A stretch of 64,000 nt of DNA from Ceratotherium simum simum (GCF_000283155.1 NW_004454225.1:3927704-3991703); one strand, 5' to 3'. Counted from the stretch's first letter, positions 1 to 12,639 are shown. The notes: generated by a model from the sequence alone, not told the origin. Made by a program: numbers and translations.

Positions 1-204
1 AGGGAGACACATTCCGAGAATGCATTTTTAGGCAATTTCGTCTTTGCGTGAACATCATAGGGTTTCTTGCACAAACCTAGATGGTACAGCCTACTACACA
101 CCTTGGATATGTGGTACCAACTTATGGTGCCCAGTCTTAAGGGACCACAGCCGTACATGCAGTCTGTCATTGACCGAAATGTCCTTATGTGGCACATGAC
201 TGTA
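1..204. repeat. ancient interspersed repeat fragment
   Basis: No coding capacity is seen. The stretch resembles a common old mammalian interspersed repeat (signatures such as aatttcgtc, catcataggg and aaacctagatggta) that I recognise by pattern but cannot name with confidence. It passes directly into L1 sequence at about 205. Confidence 0.35.
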
Positions 205-1130
205 TCTGATAAGGAATTCATATCTAGAGTATATAGAGAACTCCTAAAACTCATAACAACAACAACAAAACGCACAACCTGATTGTAGAATGGGCAAAGG
301 ACTCGAATAGACATTTCTACAAAGAAGATACACAAATGGACAATGAGCACATGAAAAAAATGCTCCACGTCACTCATCAGTAGGGAAATGCAAATCAAAA
401 CCACAGTGACATACCACCTCCCACCCATTAGAATGGCTATTATTATCAAAACAGAAAATAGAAAGTGCTGGCGAGGGTACGGAGAATCGGAACTATGTAC
501 ATTGCTGGTGAGAAAGCAAAATGGTGCAGCTGCTGTGGAAAACAGTCTGGTGCTTATATATCCACAAAATGAATGCAGAGTCTCAAAGAGATGTTTGTAC
601 CCCATGTTCACAGCAGCAGTGTTCACAAAAGCTGAAAGAGAGAAGCAACCCAGGTGTCCATCGACGGATGAAGGGATAAGCAAAATGTGGTCTATGCATA
701 CAATGGAGTATTATTTAGCCTAGAAAAGGAAGGAAATTCTGACACATGCTACAACATTGATGAACATTGAGGACATCATGCTGAGTGAAATGTCAGTCAC
801 AAAAAGACAAATACTGTATGATTCCCCTCATATGAGGTCCCTAGAGTAGTCAAATTCATAGAGACAGAAAGTAGAATGGTGGTTGCCAGGGGCTATGGGG
901 ACGGGCCATAGGGAGTTATTGTCTAATGGGGACAGGGTTTCAGTTTTGCAAGATGAAAGAGTTCTGGTGATGGATGGTGTGATGGTTGCACAACAATATA
1001 AGAACTTAATAGCGTTGAACTGTACACTCAAAAATGATGGAGATGGTAAATTTTATGTTGTGTGTATTTTACCACAAACACACACACAAAATGTAGATAC
1101 TCAAACAAATAACACCATTTTAGTGTAGGA
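205..1130 (+). mobile_element. LINE-1 3' fragment (old, diverged)
   Basis: This is the 3' end of an old L1. The broken ORF2 C-terminus is readable as pieces such as [17 protein letters not shown] (about 205-265) and [18 protein letters not shown] (388-441), followed by a degraded 3' UTR. Stops and frameshifts throughout show it is dead. It is more diverged from the L1 consensus than the L1 at 9.3-12.6 kb. Confidence 0.8.
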
Positions 1131-2035
1131 GCCAAAAACCAGGGGAGTGGACTGTGGAATAAGATTACTCAGGCTTGGGGATTTCAATCCCTGCACATTC
1201 CTGAAAAAGTGCCTGGCCCCTGACAAGTTCCTGAGAAACTTCTCCTACGCCCTTGGGATGACCTGCCTGACAAGAGTGTCTCTGTACCTGGGGCTGGGGT
1301 CACACCACAGTTCCTGCCACCAATGTGATTGATGGCGGGGATTTGGGGCCACACTGTTTGACCTCGAGAGGGGCTGGAGACTGAGTAACTGAGGTCAGCC
1401 ATGTGGCTCTCCAAGTCTAAGTGACTGACCCCCAACCAAATTCCTGGACACTCAGACTCGGGTGAGCTTCCCTGGTGAGCAATACTCTCTGCTGTGTCAC
1501 AAAACATCACTGCAGGAACTGAGCGCTGTATGCATGAATCCTCTGGAGAGACAGCTGGAAGCTTGTGCCCGCTCTTCCTGAACTCCACCTATGTGCCTTT
1601 GACCACTGCTGATTCTATCTGGATCCTCTCTCTGGAAAGACCATAACCGTCAGTATAACAGCTTTTCTGTCTCCTGTGAGGCCTGTAGTGAATCCGTGAA
1701 CCTGAGGGTGCTCACTCAGCCAGGGATCGGGCTGATTCCTATCAGAAGCCCATTCACACGCCTCCCACTCCCTGACACCCAGGAGTCAAGACTTCTACAT
1801 GGACTTAGTCACCAAACAGGGCAGCCAGTGCTGGCTCTCTATTGGTGACTAGGGGGTAAGCTGTCATCTTCTGAGCGTCAGTATACCTGTCTCTCAAATG
1901 GGGTCAGATGCCAGGTGAGGCTGGATCAGGCAGGGGTAGGAGCTGGCCCTGGGGAGGCTGCTGAGGCTGCATCTCTGCCAGGGGCTGTTCAGGGGGCCTG
2001 GTGGGACTCAAGCCAGGTTGGAGCCATCAGTCTGG
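1131..2035. other. 3' flank of CYP2D-A, no gene seen
   Basis: No supportable gene is seen. From about 1,780 rightwards the sequence aligns by eye with the 3' flanks of CYP2D-B (from about 22,990) and CYP2D-C (from about 53,590). Left of that it differs, so 1,131-1,780 marks the left edge of the shared duplication. Small ORFs here are not conserved between copies. Confidence 0.6.
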
Positions 2036-2041
2036 TTTATT
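2036..2041 (-). promoter_or_regulatory. poly(A) signal of CYP2D-A
   Basis: AATAAA on the minus strand, about 40 bases beyond the exon 9 stop codon (2,080-2,082). The same hexamer sits at the same distance in copies B and C. Confidence 0.75.
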
Positions 2042-2079
2042 GGACACCAGGGCACCCTCAAGGAGCAGGTTGTCCCCCA

Positions 2080-5000
2080 TTAGTGGGTAACAGCACAGAG
2101 CTGGTAGGGAGACGGGGTCACCAGGAAGCCAAAGACACCGTGGTCGCTGGGGCGGGGCTGCCCAGTGGGCACCGAGAAGCTGAAGCGCTGCAGGAGGCAG
2201 GTGAAGAAGAGGAAGAGCTCCATGCGGGCCAGGGGCTCCCCGAGGCACGAGCGGCGGCCTGTGGGTGGGTATGGGGGGGGTCAGTGAGCCTGGGGGCCTG
2301 GGCTCTATGCCTCCAAGACTCCCTCAGGAGGGGGCAGCGAGCCAGGCTCCCCACAGGCACCTGCTGAGAAGGGCATGAAGGCCTCCTGCTTGACGAAGCG
2401 GCCCTGGGTGTCCAGGAAGTGCTCGGGGTGGAAGCGGAAGGGCTTCTTCCAGACGGTCTCATCCTTCAGCACCGAGGACAGGTTGGTGATGAGCGTCGTC
2501 CCCTGGCAGGAGATGCCTTGTATTGGTGATGTCTGGGCTGGAGCACCCCCAACCCCTAACACCAAACATGTGTGGGCCACTTTCTGCCTGGTACACAAAT
2601 GGACTCTTCCAAGTCCATTTCAGCCTAAGAAATTCCCCACACCTTCCCTGTCCCCATGGCAGGGCCAAGTGACATGCCTGTCACGGGAGCCATCCCTACC
2701 ACCTGTCCTTGCATTCATGGGTTCCTCCAACACACTGGGGCATATTTTAGGTTGTCACCCCCTCGAGCCCCCTACTGGGTCCCTGAATGCACAGGGCCAG
2801 CCCTGCCTCTGCTTCATCCCCACACCCACCCAGGCTGGACGGTTGGTGCCTGTGGAAATGAGGATTAGTGGCTTGGGTTCCAGTCCTGGTCACACCTGGC
2901 AGTGGCCACGCTGGGGCTACCAGGGGGCAGGTGGAGCTGAGCTGGGGTGAGGAGGGCCGCAGGCCTACCTTGGGGATGAGGAAGCCCTGCACTTCAATGT
3001 CATGTGGCGCAAGCCCAGTGGGATGATATCCCCAAAGCGCTGCACCTCATGGACCACGGCCATAGTGAGGGGCATGTGGGCCTGGTTCCCCATCTCTGGT
3101 TGCTGCGCCTGCCCTCTCACCTCATCAGTCTCCTGTTGGACACGGCCTGGACAGACAAGCGTCCCCACAGTGGTCAGAAGCCAGGGGGCTGGGCCCCAAC
3201 CTCCTCCTGACTCCTGTGCAGGGGCTGCACCCACGGGGAGGAGGAAGTCCCTCTGACCTTCGGCCAGGGCCCAGCCTCTGCTCAGAGCTCCTGGTAACCA
3301 AACCAAGCTCAGGGTCCCCAGCCTGTCCCTCTCCTCCCTGGCCCATGTCACCAGACCCCCAAGCTGGGCTCACGCTGCACGTCCGGGTACAGGATCACGA
3401 GCAGGAGGGCCCAGGCCAGCGTGGTCGAGGTGGTCACCATCCCGGCAGTGAACAGGTCAGACACCACCAGGCGCAGGTTCTCATCATTGAAGCTGCTCTC
3501 AGGGTTCCCCTTGGCCTGGGCCATGCAGAGAGGGTGGGCTCAGGGGCAGAGGGAGGAAACCCCCAAATTACCTCCCACTCTGTACCCATCAGCCCGGGGT
3601 CCTGATCACTGAGTGATACACTGGCCCCACCGTGCCCAGGCTCACCTCGTGGGTCCCTCAACCTCCAACCTTGTCCTTGTCCCTGGCAGCTCACCTTCCC
3701 CACCTCGTCCAAGAAGGAGTCAGTCAGGTCTCGGGGTGGCTGGGCCAGGTCCCCGGCCATCTTGTGCTCAGCAACCAGCTCATCCACCAGTGCCATGAAG
3801 GCCCTATGCCCTGGAAAGACCTCGGCAGCCAGCCCCGGGATGTGCAGGAGCACGGGGATCGCATTCAGCACCGGTCAGAGCCACAGATGTGGGGCTCTGG
3901 GTCCTCCCTGTGCTCAGGTGTTCACCTCCACTAGTCAGTTCCCAGCCTCCTCCATGGAGCTCGCCTGCAGGGCTCCTTGGCCCCCTCCACTCTGGAATCT
4001 CGGGCAGGAAGCCAGAGTCCCTCTTCAGAAAGTCCAGTGGTCGGTCAAATAGCTTGATGAAGCACAGGTCATTGTACTCGAAGCGGCGCCCGAATGTCAG
4101 GGAGGCGATCACGTTGCTCACCGCTTTATTCAGGAGGGCGTTGGGGCTAAAGGGGCGTCCTGGGAGGGGTCAGTGCAGGTCAGGGGGTCCCCTCCATCTC
4201 CTCTTCCCAGCCTCCATCCCTGTCTCCTGTCCCTCAGCCCAGCACTCACCGGCCTGGTCTGAGAAGGCGGCACAGAGGCACGAGGCCTCCTCGGTCACCC
4301 ACTGCTCCAACGACTTCGTGCCCAGGCCAATGTTGCGCAAGGTGGACACGGAGAAGCGCCTCTGCTCCCGCCGCGCGCGCCCATAGCGGGCAAAGACCAC
4401 CCCTGGGGGCGGGGCGATCATGTGGGCGTGGCTCTGGTGTGACCCCGCCCTACCTCTGCGCGCACACCATTTTCAATGGCTCGCCCGCCTTTCGGTCTAA
4501 GCCAGCGACATGCCCCGCCCCCCGCCCTTCCCATCATATTCTCTGCCCTTTCCCACCCACTCTAACCTCGTTCTCCTTCCCGGCAAATTCCGCTCTCTTT
4601 ACACCCCTTTTCGACTGGGGACAGGTCCCACCCTCTGTCCGCCCACATTGCTCACCAGGTCTCCCCAATGCGGGCCGGTCTTGGCCCCGTCTCGTGGCTC
4701 TGCCCGCCGTGACCCGCTTCCGCTTCAGAGATGGTCCAGACCCGCCCTCTGCCCCGCCCACACTGACCCCGTCGTCTTCATTCCCTCCGTCCAGACATCC
4801 CCTACCTCATCATCAAAGTGGCCAGGGGCCCGCCCACTCCCTGTAAAGCCCTGGCCTCGGCCCGCCCACATCCCCCTCCCCACTCTGGCTGCTCCCTCCA
4901 CCTGAGGCCCCTTCAAATTCTCTGACTCTTCCCTGCACCGCAGGTCCACAACCTGCCTACACTTGACCCTGTCGGGTCATGGGTCACTGCGCGCCCAGTC

Positions 5001-6090
5001 CCCGCAGGGCCATGGTCCTCCCCTCCTCTACTTGCCTTCGGAGCGCGGCCCGAAGCCCAGGTGCTCAAAGATGGGCACAGGGGCCGGTCGGAGGTGTCCT
5101 CGCTGCGGTCCACCAGCGCCTCGCGCATGGCTGCCAGCCCGTTAAGCACGACCGCGGGCGTCCAGGTCAGCTGCAGGCTGAACACGTCCCCGAAGCGGCG
5201 CCGCAGCTGCAGGCCGAGGGTCACGGGCACTGGTGAAGCCCTGCCCCCTAGCAACGTTGCTGGCCCCAGTCTCCTGTGGTTAGATTTGGGAGACCCCAGG
5301 CCCCCAGAACCAAGCCTATGCAAGGACTTTATCTGGCCTCGTGACCCCGGGGGTCACCTCCTCTATGGTTGAGGACCTCATGTTGCATCAGACCTCCCAC
5401 CTACGACTTTGCAAAGGTCACCAAACTTGTCAGAAGACCAAGAGCATCCCATTTTACAGGTGAAGAAACTGAGGTTCACAGAGGTGAGCAGTGAGGCCCA
5501 AGGTCTCACAGCAGCAAAAGATTTGACCCTGGTCACTGTCCCCTCTCAACCTCGATTTCCTGATGTAAATTGGGCTCATGACCAGACTCCTCTCCCCAAT
5601 CTCAAGACTCTTCCTCCTGATGTCCTCAGAAGGAACTCAGGCTCACATAACTTAAGCTCTGTCCCACTACATCCCAAACCCACTGCCAAGTCTCACCCCC
5701 TCCAGGCCTTTGCCCTCTCTGACCTCGATTGGAAAATTCAGACTGTCCTCCAGGCCCTGCACAGATGCCCTCCCCCAGGAGGCCTCTCAAACCAGCCTCC
5801 GCCTTTCCCCCAGCTCCCTGTCCAGCCTGTGGCTTCACCACCACCCACTGTCTGCTGCCATGTGGGTCCCCTGCACCTCTGTGCCCACCCCCACCTTCCT
5901 CACCCGAGTAAAGCAGCAATGTGTCCTGGAAGTCCACCTGCAGCAGGTTGCCCAGCCCAGGCAGGGGCATGTGGCCTGGTGGGTAGCGTGGGGCCCAGCA
6001 TTGGCGTCGGTGCATCAGGTCCACCAGGAGCAGGAAGATGGCCATGGCCACGGCCAGGGGCCCCAGTGTCTCCCTGGTCAGCAGCCCCAT
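2080..6090 (-). pseudogene. CYP2D: CYP2D-A, nine-exon cytochrome P450 2D pseudogene
   Basis: All nine CYP2D exons are present in order: exon 1 5904-6090, 2 5036-5206, 3 4250-4402, 4 3999-4159, 5 3695-3871, 6 3374-3515, 7 2969-3146, 8 2361-2502, 9 2080-2258. Compared with copies B and C there are five independent lesions. Exon 1 lacks 2 bases near its 3' end (187 instead of 189), which leads to an in-frame TAA in exon 2. Exon 2 lacks 1 base (171 instead of 172). The exon 4 donor reads AT instead of GT after CCCGAG (3,997-3,998). The exon 5 acceptor reads CG instead of AG (3,872-3,873). Exon 7 lacks 10 bases, between direct repeats of GTGACATC. The signature regions (AGMVTTS, HEVQRFG, heme loop FSAGRRSCLG) are still readable, so the decay is recent relative to the duplication. 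A spliced RNA might exist, but no full P450 can be made from it. Confidence 0.93.
5440..5565 (+). repeat. MIR SINE in CYP2D-A intron 1
   Basis: MIR core and 3' half: 'cattttacaggtgaagaaac', 'tgaggttcacagaggt', then the caaggtctcacagca stretch. It lies antisense to the gene and occurs at the same place in every copy that keeps intron 1, so it predates the family expansion. Confidence 0.75.
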
Positions 6091-6213
6091 GGCTGTGTCA
6101 GTGGGCCCTGGGCTCCTCTGGACACACAGGCACCCCTCACCACACCAGGACCTAGGACCAGGCCAGGCAGGGCACTCTCGCCAACCCTGAGGGCTGGACC
6201 AGCCTGGACCCTC

Positions 6214-6219
6214 TTTATA
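6214..6219 (-). promoter_or_regulatory. TATA box of CYP2D-A
   Basis: TATAAA on the minus strand, about 125 bases upstream of the exon 1 ATG (6,088-6,090). Promoter-proximal sequence is very similar in all six CYP2D 5' ends of the window. The promoter looks intact although the gene is dead. Confidence 0.7.
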
Positions 6220-9060
6220 AAGGGAGCTGAGAGTGGGCTTTTTCCTCTCACCTGAGCCAACTTCTTGGGATAACTGAGCTTCCAGAGGGTGCAGGAGGAC
6301 CGAGGGAAGGTCAGTGCAGGGTAGGCTACAGAAGTCCTATCCATGCTGCCCTCTCCAGGTGCTTATCCTGGGTGGGCGTGGGGGAGAAACGATATGTCCC
6401 CACTCCCAGCCTGACTCTCCAGCATTGTACAGGCTCCGAGGAAGAATCGGGGGTCTTTGGACTTCATCCTTCCCCCACCTGTCACGTTAGGCTCACACTC
6501 CCTAATGTGGTCACAGCCTCATCCCCAGAACACATTCTTGTCTTCCCCATATCTCACCTGCCTCCTGCTGAGTGACCTTCACCTCCCAGGACTGTTACAG
6601 GCACTCTCAGGGAGGTCACAACGATCAGAGGGATCACAGGGAGGTTGTGGAGAATGAGTTCTCCATGTGCCTCACTTCACACTAGTACACTCAATACACA
6701 CAGACACAGAATCCAACACTCACAAACCACTCACACATTCAGACACTACCCACATGATCACAGACTGACACACAGCACATGAACGCACACATTTTGACAA
6801 CCACAAAACCACATATGCACACACATTAATACATGACCACACACACAGACACACGCACACACACACACGCACACACACACACGCAGACCCAGCACCAGGG
6901 CACCTGTTCTCAGTGGTTGCCTGGAGCTGATTCCCTCCTCTCCCCGCCTGGAGGCTGCTGGCAGTGATGCTGAGGACCCTCACCTGGCGGGCTCCTGGCT
7001 CAGCTTCCTCGGTTTCCACTTGGTTGTGGCCAATGCAGGTTTGATCTGGGCGGGGAGTCAGCAGCGTTGTTCTCAGAGCTCCCTAGTCACGAAACCAGCC
7101 AGTTTGGAGGGCAGGAGACCCTTCCTAAGTTGGTTACAAACTGGTCATGGGACATCCTTGCTCCGGAGGCCACCCAGGTGATGAATCTCCTCGGGCCTGT
7201 GTCCACTTTCCTGACTCAGAGAAATGTGGGGTGGGCACTCGCCTTTGTTGACTGAGCTGCCAGGAAGCTCAGAGTACTAGGGTGGCTTAGCATAGGATGT
7301 GACTCTGTCCCCAGAGGAGGGGGCCTGCTTCCTCCTCCTCATTGTCATTTGTCCTTGACCATCAGCTGCTCAAACTCTTTCTGGAAGACAAGGGGATGGA
7401 AACCAAGTGGGGATGATGTAATTTCTTTACACCCTCACAGGCCTGCTGAGGACCACAGGAGTGGATTCTCCGGCCTCCCCATTTGCCAGCCTCCTCCCTC
7501 TCCCTGGGCCAGGTACCCCTGCTCCTGCCCACTCCCTTCCAAGCCTGATTCTGTGGTCTCTCAAGGAAAGATGCAAACCTCAGCACCACCTCACACCGGT
7601 GCATGCCACCTCTCAGCTGGAATTGTGGCTCCCAGGCCCTCCCTCTTGCTCTACCTCTCGCCGCCTCCCAGCATTGGGGTGACCACACTATGCCAGGACA
7701 GGGCCGCTGCCAGCCAGCCTCAGCACCCTCCTTCTTCAGGAAGAAAGGGGGTGGGATTTGAGGCTGTGTTTAAATCAGTGAAGCTGATGGGAACTCTGAA
7801 GCCAAAACACACTCAAATGGGAAGGTTCAGGAGCCCACAGGGTGGGGAAGGCGCATTTCTTGGGTAGGGGTCAGGCCCTCTCACCCATCCCAGGAGTATG
7901 TGAGGCAAGCTCTCATTCTGGAAACATCTGGAGAATTCTCTCCTCCAGCTGAAGCAGAGCCTATAGAGACACTCCCCACCCCCGTGTGCCCCCAGTTCTC
8001 TTCCTCACTCACTCCCCAATAGTAAGAGGACCAGCTTCTTCCCAAGGTGCCTCTGGACATCTCTGACTCAGAGATGGCCACCCAGAGATGTCTCCTCAGA
8101 GCTGTGGCCTCTTGGTATTGGCTTTCAATGTTTGCAATTCCTGCTTGGCTTGTGAAATCTGCTCCTCCCCTGAATTCCCACATCCCCACTCTACTGCCAG
8201 ACCAGGGCCAGAGGATGTACCTTGCTGGGGCATAGCTGGGTTGTCCTCAGTTTACCCGGGTTTCCCTGCATCTTGCCTTGGTCAGGCCTTGGATCTGTTC
8301 CATCCCCGATGGACATACCACGTGTTGGGTGCTGGGCTGAGCACTTGCAGCCTGGTGGGAAGACGATGGTGGGCCCCTGCTCCAAGGTGCTCATGACCAA
8401 GAGGAGGAACGGGAAGGCAGAGAGCTGACAGGCCAGGCCAGAAGTGGGGGACTGCTTTGAGGGTGGTGGTGACCCTGCCCCAGAGCGGAGCAGGACTTGC
8501 AGGGAAGACTTCCTAGAGGACTTTAGCTGGCTTGGCATTGCAAGCCAAGGTCACCTGGCAGCAGGACCAGAGGGCCACTGCAAAGTCCTGTGCAGGGTGG
8601 TGAGGGGTAGTCGGAGAGGGGCAGCTGAAGACAGCAGCTTTTCAAGTTTGGCCGAGGCCTGGACTGTGGGACAAGGGTCTCTGGCCCTCCAAGAGGCAGC
8701 GAGACCAATGTTGAGGTCACTCAACAGACCAAGAAGGTAAGAGTCTGGGGGACCCTGTGGTCTTCTGGGATCCAGGCTGTGGCCTCTCGTGTGACATCAG
8801 TTGAATGTCCTGTCCTGTGAGCAGCAACTTTCTACCCAGGACTGTCAGAGAATCAGGTGGTGTCAGGGGGCAGGATGGTCCAAGTGTTGGTCACACAGTG
8901 GCCTGGATAAACTGTCTTTATCCACCCTGTGTTTTGGATGTGTCATGCCCTCCCAAGCAGTCACCCTAACCTGGATATGAAGGGCAGGGACAGATCTGCC
9001 TGTAATTCAGGCAGATCCCCTGATACTAGGGGTCCCTTTTCCAGGACGGGGAGCCTTGAG
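6220..9060. other. CYP2D upstream module, copy U1
   Basis: Shared upstream flank, found again at 14.64-17.50, 27.73-30.48, 36.5-39.05 and 58.33-61.13 kb. No real gene is seen. It contains a (CA)-rich stretch and a 76-base exon-like element on the minus strand at 8,349-8,424 (AG acceptor, hydrophobic reading frame, GCAAGT donor; see findings). Plus-strand ORFs here are not maintained between copies. Confidence 0.65.
6836..6893. repeat. (CA)n simple repeat
   Basis: Imperfect CA/CG dinucleotide tract (acacacacacgcac pattern) at the centre of a wider CA-rich region (about 6,690-6,893). Confidence 0.85.
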
Positions 9061-9295
9061 GAAACCTCGTGAGTACAATGAGTACACAGTACAATCATGA
9101 GGCTGACGGCCTTTGCAATCATTGTGCAATTGTGGCTTCCATTGATCAGGCATTTGTGTGCCAGGCTCTGCTGCTCACTCTATGCGTCCTCCTCACAGCC
9201 CTGTAAGGCAGATGGCTTTATGGTCCCCATTGTATGGAGGAGACTGAGTCTCAGGGGTCACGTCAGGAGGTCAAAGTCACAGAGCACCATTCAGG
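9060..9295 (+). repeat. MIR SINE, upstream module copy 1
   Basis: MIR-like pattern: tgccaggctctgctgctcac, then cctgtaaggcagatgg, tggtccccattgta, gactgagtctcagg and tcaaagtcacagagc. The same element ends each upstream module (17.5, 30.5, 39.1 and 61.2 kb). Confidence 0.65.
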
Positions 9296-9497
9296 TCCTT
9301 TTCATAAGCCATGTTCTGCCTCAACATAATAAAGTCCATATTTGTCAAACCCACAAACATCACACTCAATGGTGAAAAACTGAATGCCATCCCTCTGAGA
9401 ACAGGAACAAGACAAGGGTGCCCACTCTTGCCACTTATTCAACATAGTCCTGGAAGTTGTAGGCAGAGCAATTCAGCAAGAAAAAGAAATAAAAGGG

Positions 9498-10338
9498 TGT
9501 CTTGACATAAGTACAGCCATGTTTGGCTGTTCCATTGACCTACAGCCACCAGCACACAAAGAAATATAAAGCTGCTTTCTATGTGGTGGGAACTGGCCCT
9601 TCTCCCACAGAAAGAGTTGCAAATTGTAACATTACAAGGCTCTTTGTGCATCGTAGCTCGGGGCCGACTGGCCATCTGTGCTGGGTTGGGATGATAACTA
9701 GTGAACACAATGCACACACACAACTGCCGGGCTAGGACGATAGCCAGGGGGCGGAGTGCACGTACGCCACTGATAACCATTTGTGCACGGGAACACCAAA
9801 TGCTTGCTCTGCAAACTCTGTAACTGCTTACTGTGGGAATTACTCATGCTATATAAACTGCTGGAAACTGAGGCCTGGTGAGAGTCTCACCTGTGGAGGG
9901 GACGCCTTGCCCAGGACCTCTGACGATCGGACTCCCTCCTAGCCGTGTCAATTGAAGGGACTCTCCCAGCAGAGGGGCATGGATGTTGTGAGTAACCGAT
10001 CTGATGTGTTCTCTTTTCAGTCAACCTGGTGTTTCTCTTTCCAGTTGATTTGTGTCATTTCCCTTCAGTCGATCTGGTGTTTCCCTTTCCGATTGATCTG
10101 ATGTTTTTCCCTCTTATTATATGACCTATTCGAATCTGCTTCTATCTCAGTTGATCTGGTGTTTCCCTTTCCAATCGATTTTTGTCATTTCCCTCTCGTT
10201 ATTTGACCTATTCAGATCTGTTTGCAGACTATCACCTTTACTCTCCTCTATATAATAAAGTGTACATTCAGTCCATTTGTTTGGAGTGGAAAGTTTCTTT
10301 TTACTTCTCCAATGGAATCCACCGAACCTCTCAAAACA
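9498..10338 (+). mobile_element. solo LTR of an endogenous retrovirus
   Basis: An 841-base block splits L1 ORF2 exactly between aataaaaggg and gatccaaattgg, which are contiguous in the 30.9-kb L1. It starts TGTCTTG and ends AAAACA (TG...CA). It is flanked by aaaggg on the left and aaagg on the right, consistent with a short target duplication. A TATA-like ctatataaac lies at about 9,849 and AATAAA at about 10,253. The 3' part has repeated 'gatctggtgtttccctttcc' motifs. No internal retroviral genes remain. Confidence 0.75.
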
Positions 10339-11595
10339 AAAGGATCCAAATTGGAAAAGAAGAAGTAAAACTGTCACTATTTGTGGATGACATGATTCTA
10401 TATAAAGGAAACCCTAAGGAATCCACAGAACTATTGGAAATAATCAATGAATACAGCAAAGTTGTAGGGTATAAAATCAACATACAAAAATCTGTTGCAT
10501 TTCTATACACTAATAATGAACTAGCAGAACAAGAAATCAAAAATACAATCCCATTTACAATCACAACAAAAAGAATAAAATATCTAGGAATAAATTTAAC
10601 CAAGGAGGTGAAAGACCTATACACTGAAAACTATAAGTCATTATTGAAAGCAATCAAAGAAGACATAAAGAAATGCAAAGATATTCCCTGCTCATGAATT
10701 GGAAGAATAAAGCATAGTTGAAATGTCTGTATTACCTAGCGGAATCTACAGATTCAATGCAATCCCAATCATTATCCCAATGACATTCTTCACGGAAATA
10801 GAACAAAGAATCCTAAAATTTACGTGGAACAACAAAAGACTCTGAAGAACCAAAGGAATCCTGAGAAAAAAGAACAAAGTTGGAACCACACTCCCTGAAT
10901 TCAAAATATACTACAAAGCTATAGTAATCAAAACAGCATGGTATTGGCAGAAAAACAGGCACACAGAGCAATGGAACAGAATTGAGAGCCCAGAAATAAG
11001 ACCACACATCTGTGGACAGCTAGTCTTCAACAAAGGAGCCAAGAATATACAATGGAGAAAGGAAAATCTCTTCAATAAATGGTGTTGGGAAAACTGGACA
11101 GCCACATGCAAAAGAATAAAAGTAGATTATTATCTTACACCATAGACAAAAATTAACTCAAAATGGATTAAAGACATGAATGTAAGACCTGAAACCATAA
11201 AACTCCTAGAAGAAAACATATTGCCGTCGTTCTTAGCAGTATCTTTTGGAATACCATGTCTACACAGGCAAGGGAAACAAAAGAAAAAATAAACAAATGG
11301 GACTTTATCAGACTGAAAAGCTTTTGTAAGGCAAAGGAAACCATCAATAAAATGAAAAGACAACCCACTAAGTGGGAGAAAATATTTTCAAATCATGTAT
11401 CAGACAAGAGGTTAATTTCCAAAATATATAAAGAACTCATACAAATCAACAATAAAGAAATGAACAACCCAATCAAAAAATGTGTAGAGGATATGAACGT
11501 TTTTCCAAAGAAGATATACAAATAAATGGCCAACAGGCACACAAAAAGATGTTCAACATCACTAGTTATTAGGGAAATGCAAATCAAAACCACAC

Positions 11596-11854
11596 TTAAG
11601 AGCTGGTCTGATTGCGTGGTGGTTAAGTTTGCACACTTCGCGTCTGCAGCCAGGGCTTCGCAGGTTTGGATCCCAGGCACAGACTTACACGCCACCCATC
11701 AAGCCATGCTGTAGCGGTGTCCCACAAACAAAATAGAGGAAGATGGGCCCAGATGTTAGCTCAGGGCCCATCTTCCTCAGCAAAAAGAGGAGAGGATTGG
11801 CAACAGATGTGAGTTCAGGGCCAATCTTCCTCACCAAAAAAAAAAAAAAAAACA
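11596..11854 (+). mobile_element. ERE SINE (tRNA-derived, perissodactyl)
   Basis: Equine-type SINE: a tRNA-like head with A-box-like tggttaagttt and B-box-like ggtttggatccc. The characteristic body follows (agccatgctgtagcggtgtc, aatagaggaagatgggc, gttagctcagggccc, aatcttcctca), then a poly(A) tail. It splits L1 3' sequence between caaatcaaaaccaca and aaactacaatgag, a likely imperfect target duplication. Confidence 0.88.
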
Positions 11855-12639
11855 AACAAACTACAATGAGATATCACCTCACACCATCAGAATGACTATA
11901 ACTGACGAGACAAGAAATAACAAGTGTTGGAGAGGATGTGGAGAAAAGGGAACCCTCATACACTGCTGGTGGGAGTGCAAACTGGTGCAGCCACTATGTA
12001 AAACAGTATGGAGAATTCTCAAAAAATTAAAAATAGAAATACCATATGATCCAGCAATTACACTACTGGATATTTATCCAAAGACATGAAATCAGTAATT
12101 CAAAAAGATCTATGCATCCCTATGTTCATCGCAGCATTGTTCACAATAGCCAGGACATGGAAGCAACCCAAGTGCCCATCAACGGATGAATGGATAAAGA
12201 AGATGTCGTATATATACACAACGGAATACTCCCAAGCCTTTAAAAAAGACAAAGTGTGCCATTTGTGACAACGGGTGGACTTTGAGGGTATTACGCTAAG
12301 CGAAATAAGTCAGACAGAGAAAGACAAATACCGTATGATTTCACTCATACATGGAAGATTAACAAGCAAACACATAGACAGGCAGAACAGATTGGTGGTT
12401 AGCAGAGGGAAAGAGGGGAGGGGGGAGGGAGAAAGGGGTAAAGGAGCACATGCCTATGGTAAGGGATAAAAACTAGACTGTTGGTGGTGAACACCGTGCA
12501 GTCTATACAGAAACTGGAATATAATAATGTACACCTCAAATTTACACAACGTTATAAGCCAATATGACCTCAATAAAATAATTTTTTTAATACTAAAAAA
12601 AAAAAAACAAGAGGCAGGCTCTAATCTGCTGCTCTACAC

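Larger units (their letters stand above)
9310..12597 (+). mobile_element. 5'-truncated LINE-1, interrupted by an LTR and an ERE
   Basis: ORF2 enters within the reverse transcriptase ([14 protein letters not shown] at about 9,400). It continues after the LTR with [10 protein letters not shown] (the catalytic FADD-type motif, here FVDD) and [19 protein letters not shown] (10,350-10,700). The C-terminal cysteine region ([20 protein letters not shown]) follows at 11,915-11,970, then a 3' UTR and a poly(A)-like end near 12,590. Stops and frameshifts break the frame. The insertion sits directly after the MIR. The same site is empty at 17.7 and 39.24 kb and occupied at 30.7 and 61.4 kb, so this L1 is part of the duplicated unit. 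Confidence 0.9.

Noticed and set aside
2305..2598. Exon 8-like ORFs as separate small genes
   Set aside because: They are CYP2D exons read through into introns; the real ends are splice sites.
5409..6155. 248-codon plus-strand ORF opposite CYP2D exon 1 and intron 1
   Set aside because: Antisense shadow of exon 1 plus a MIR; not maintained in copies B and C.
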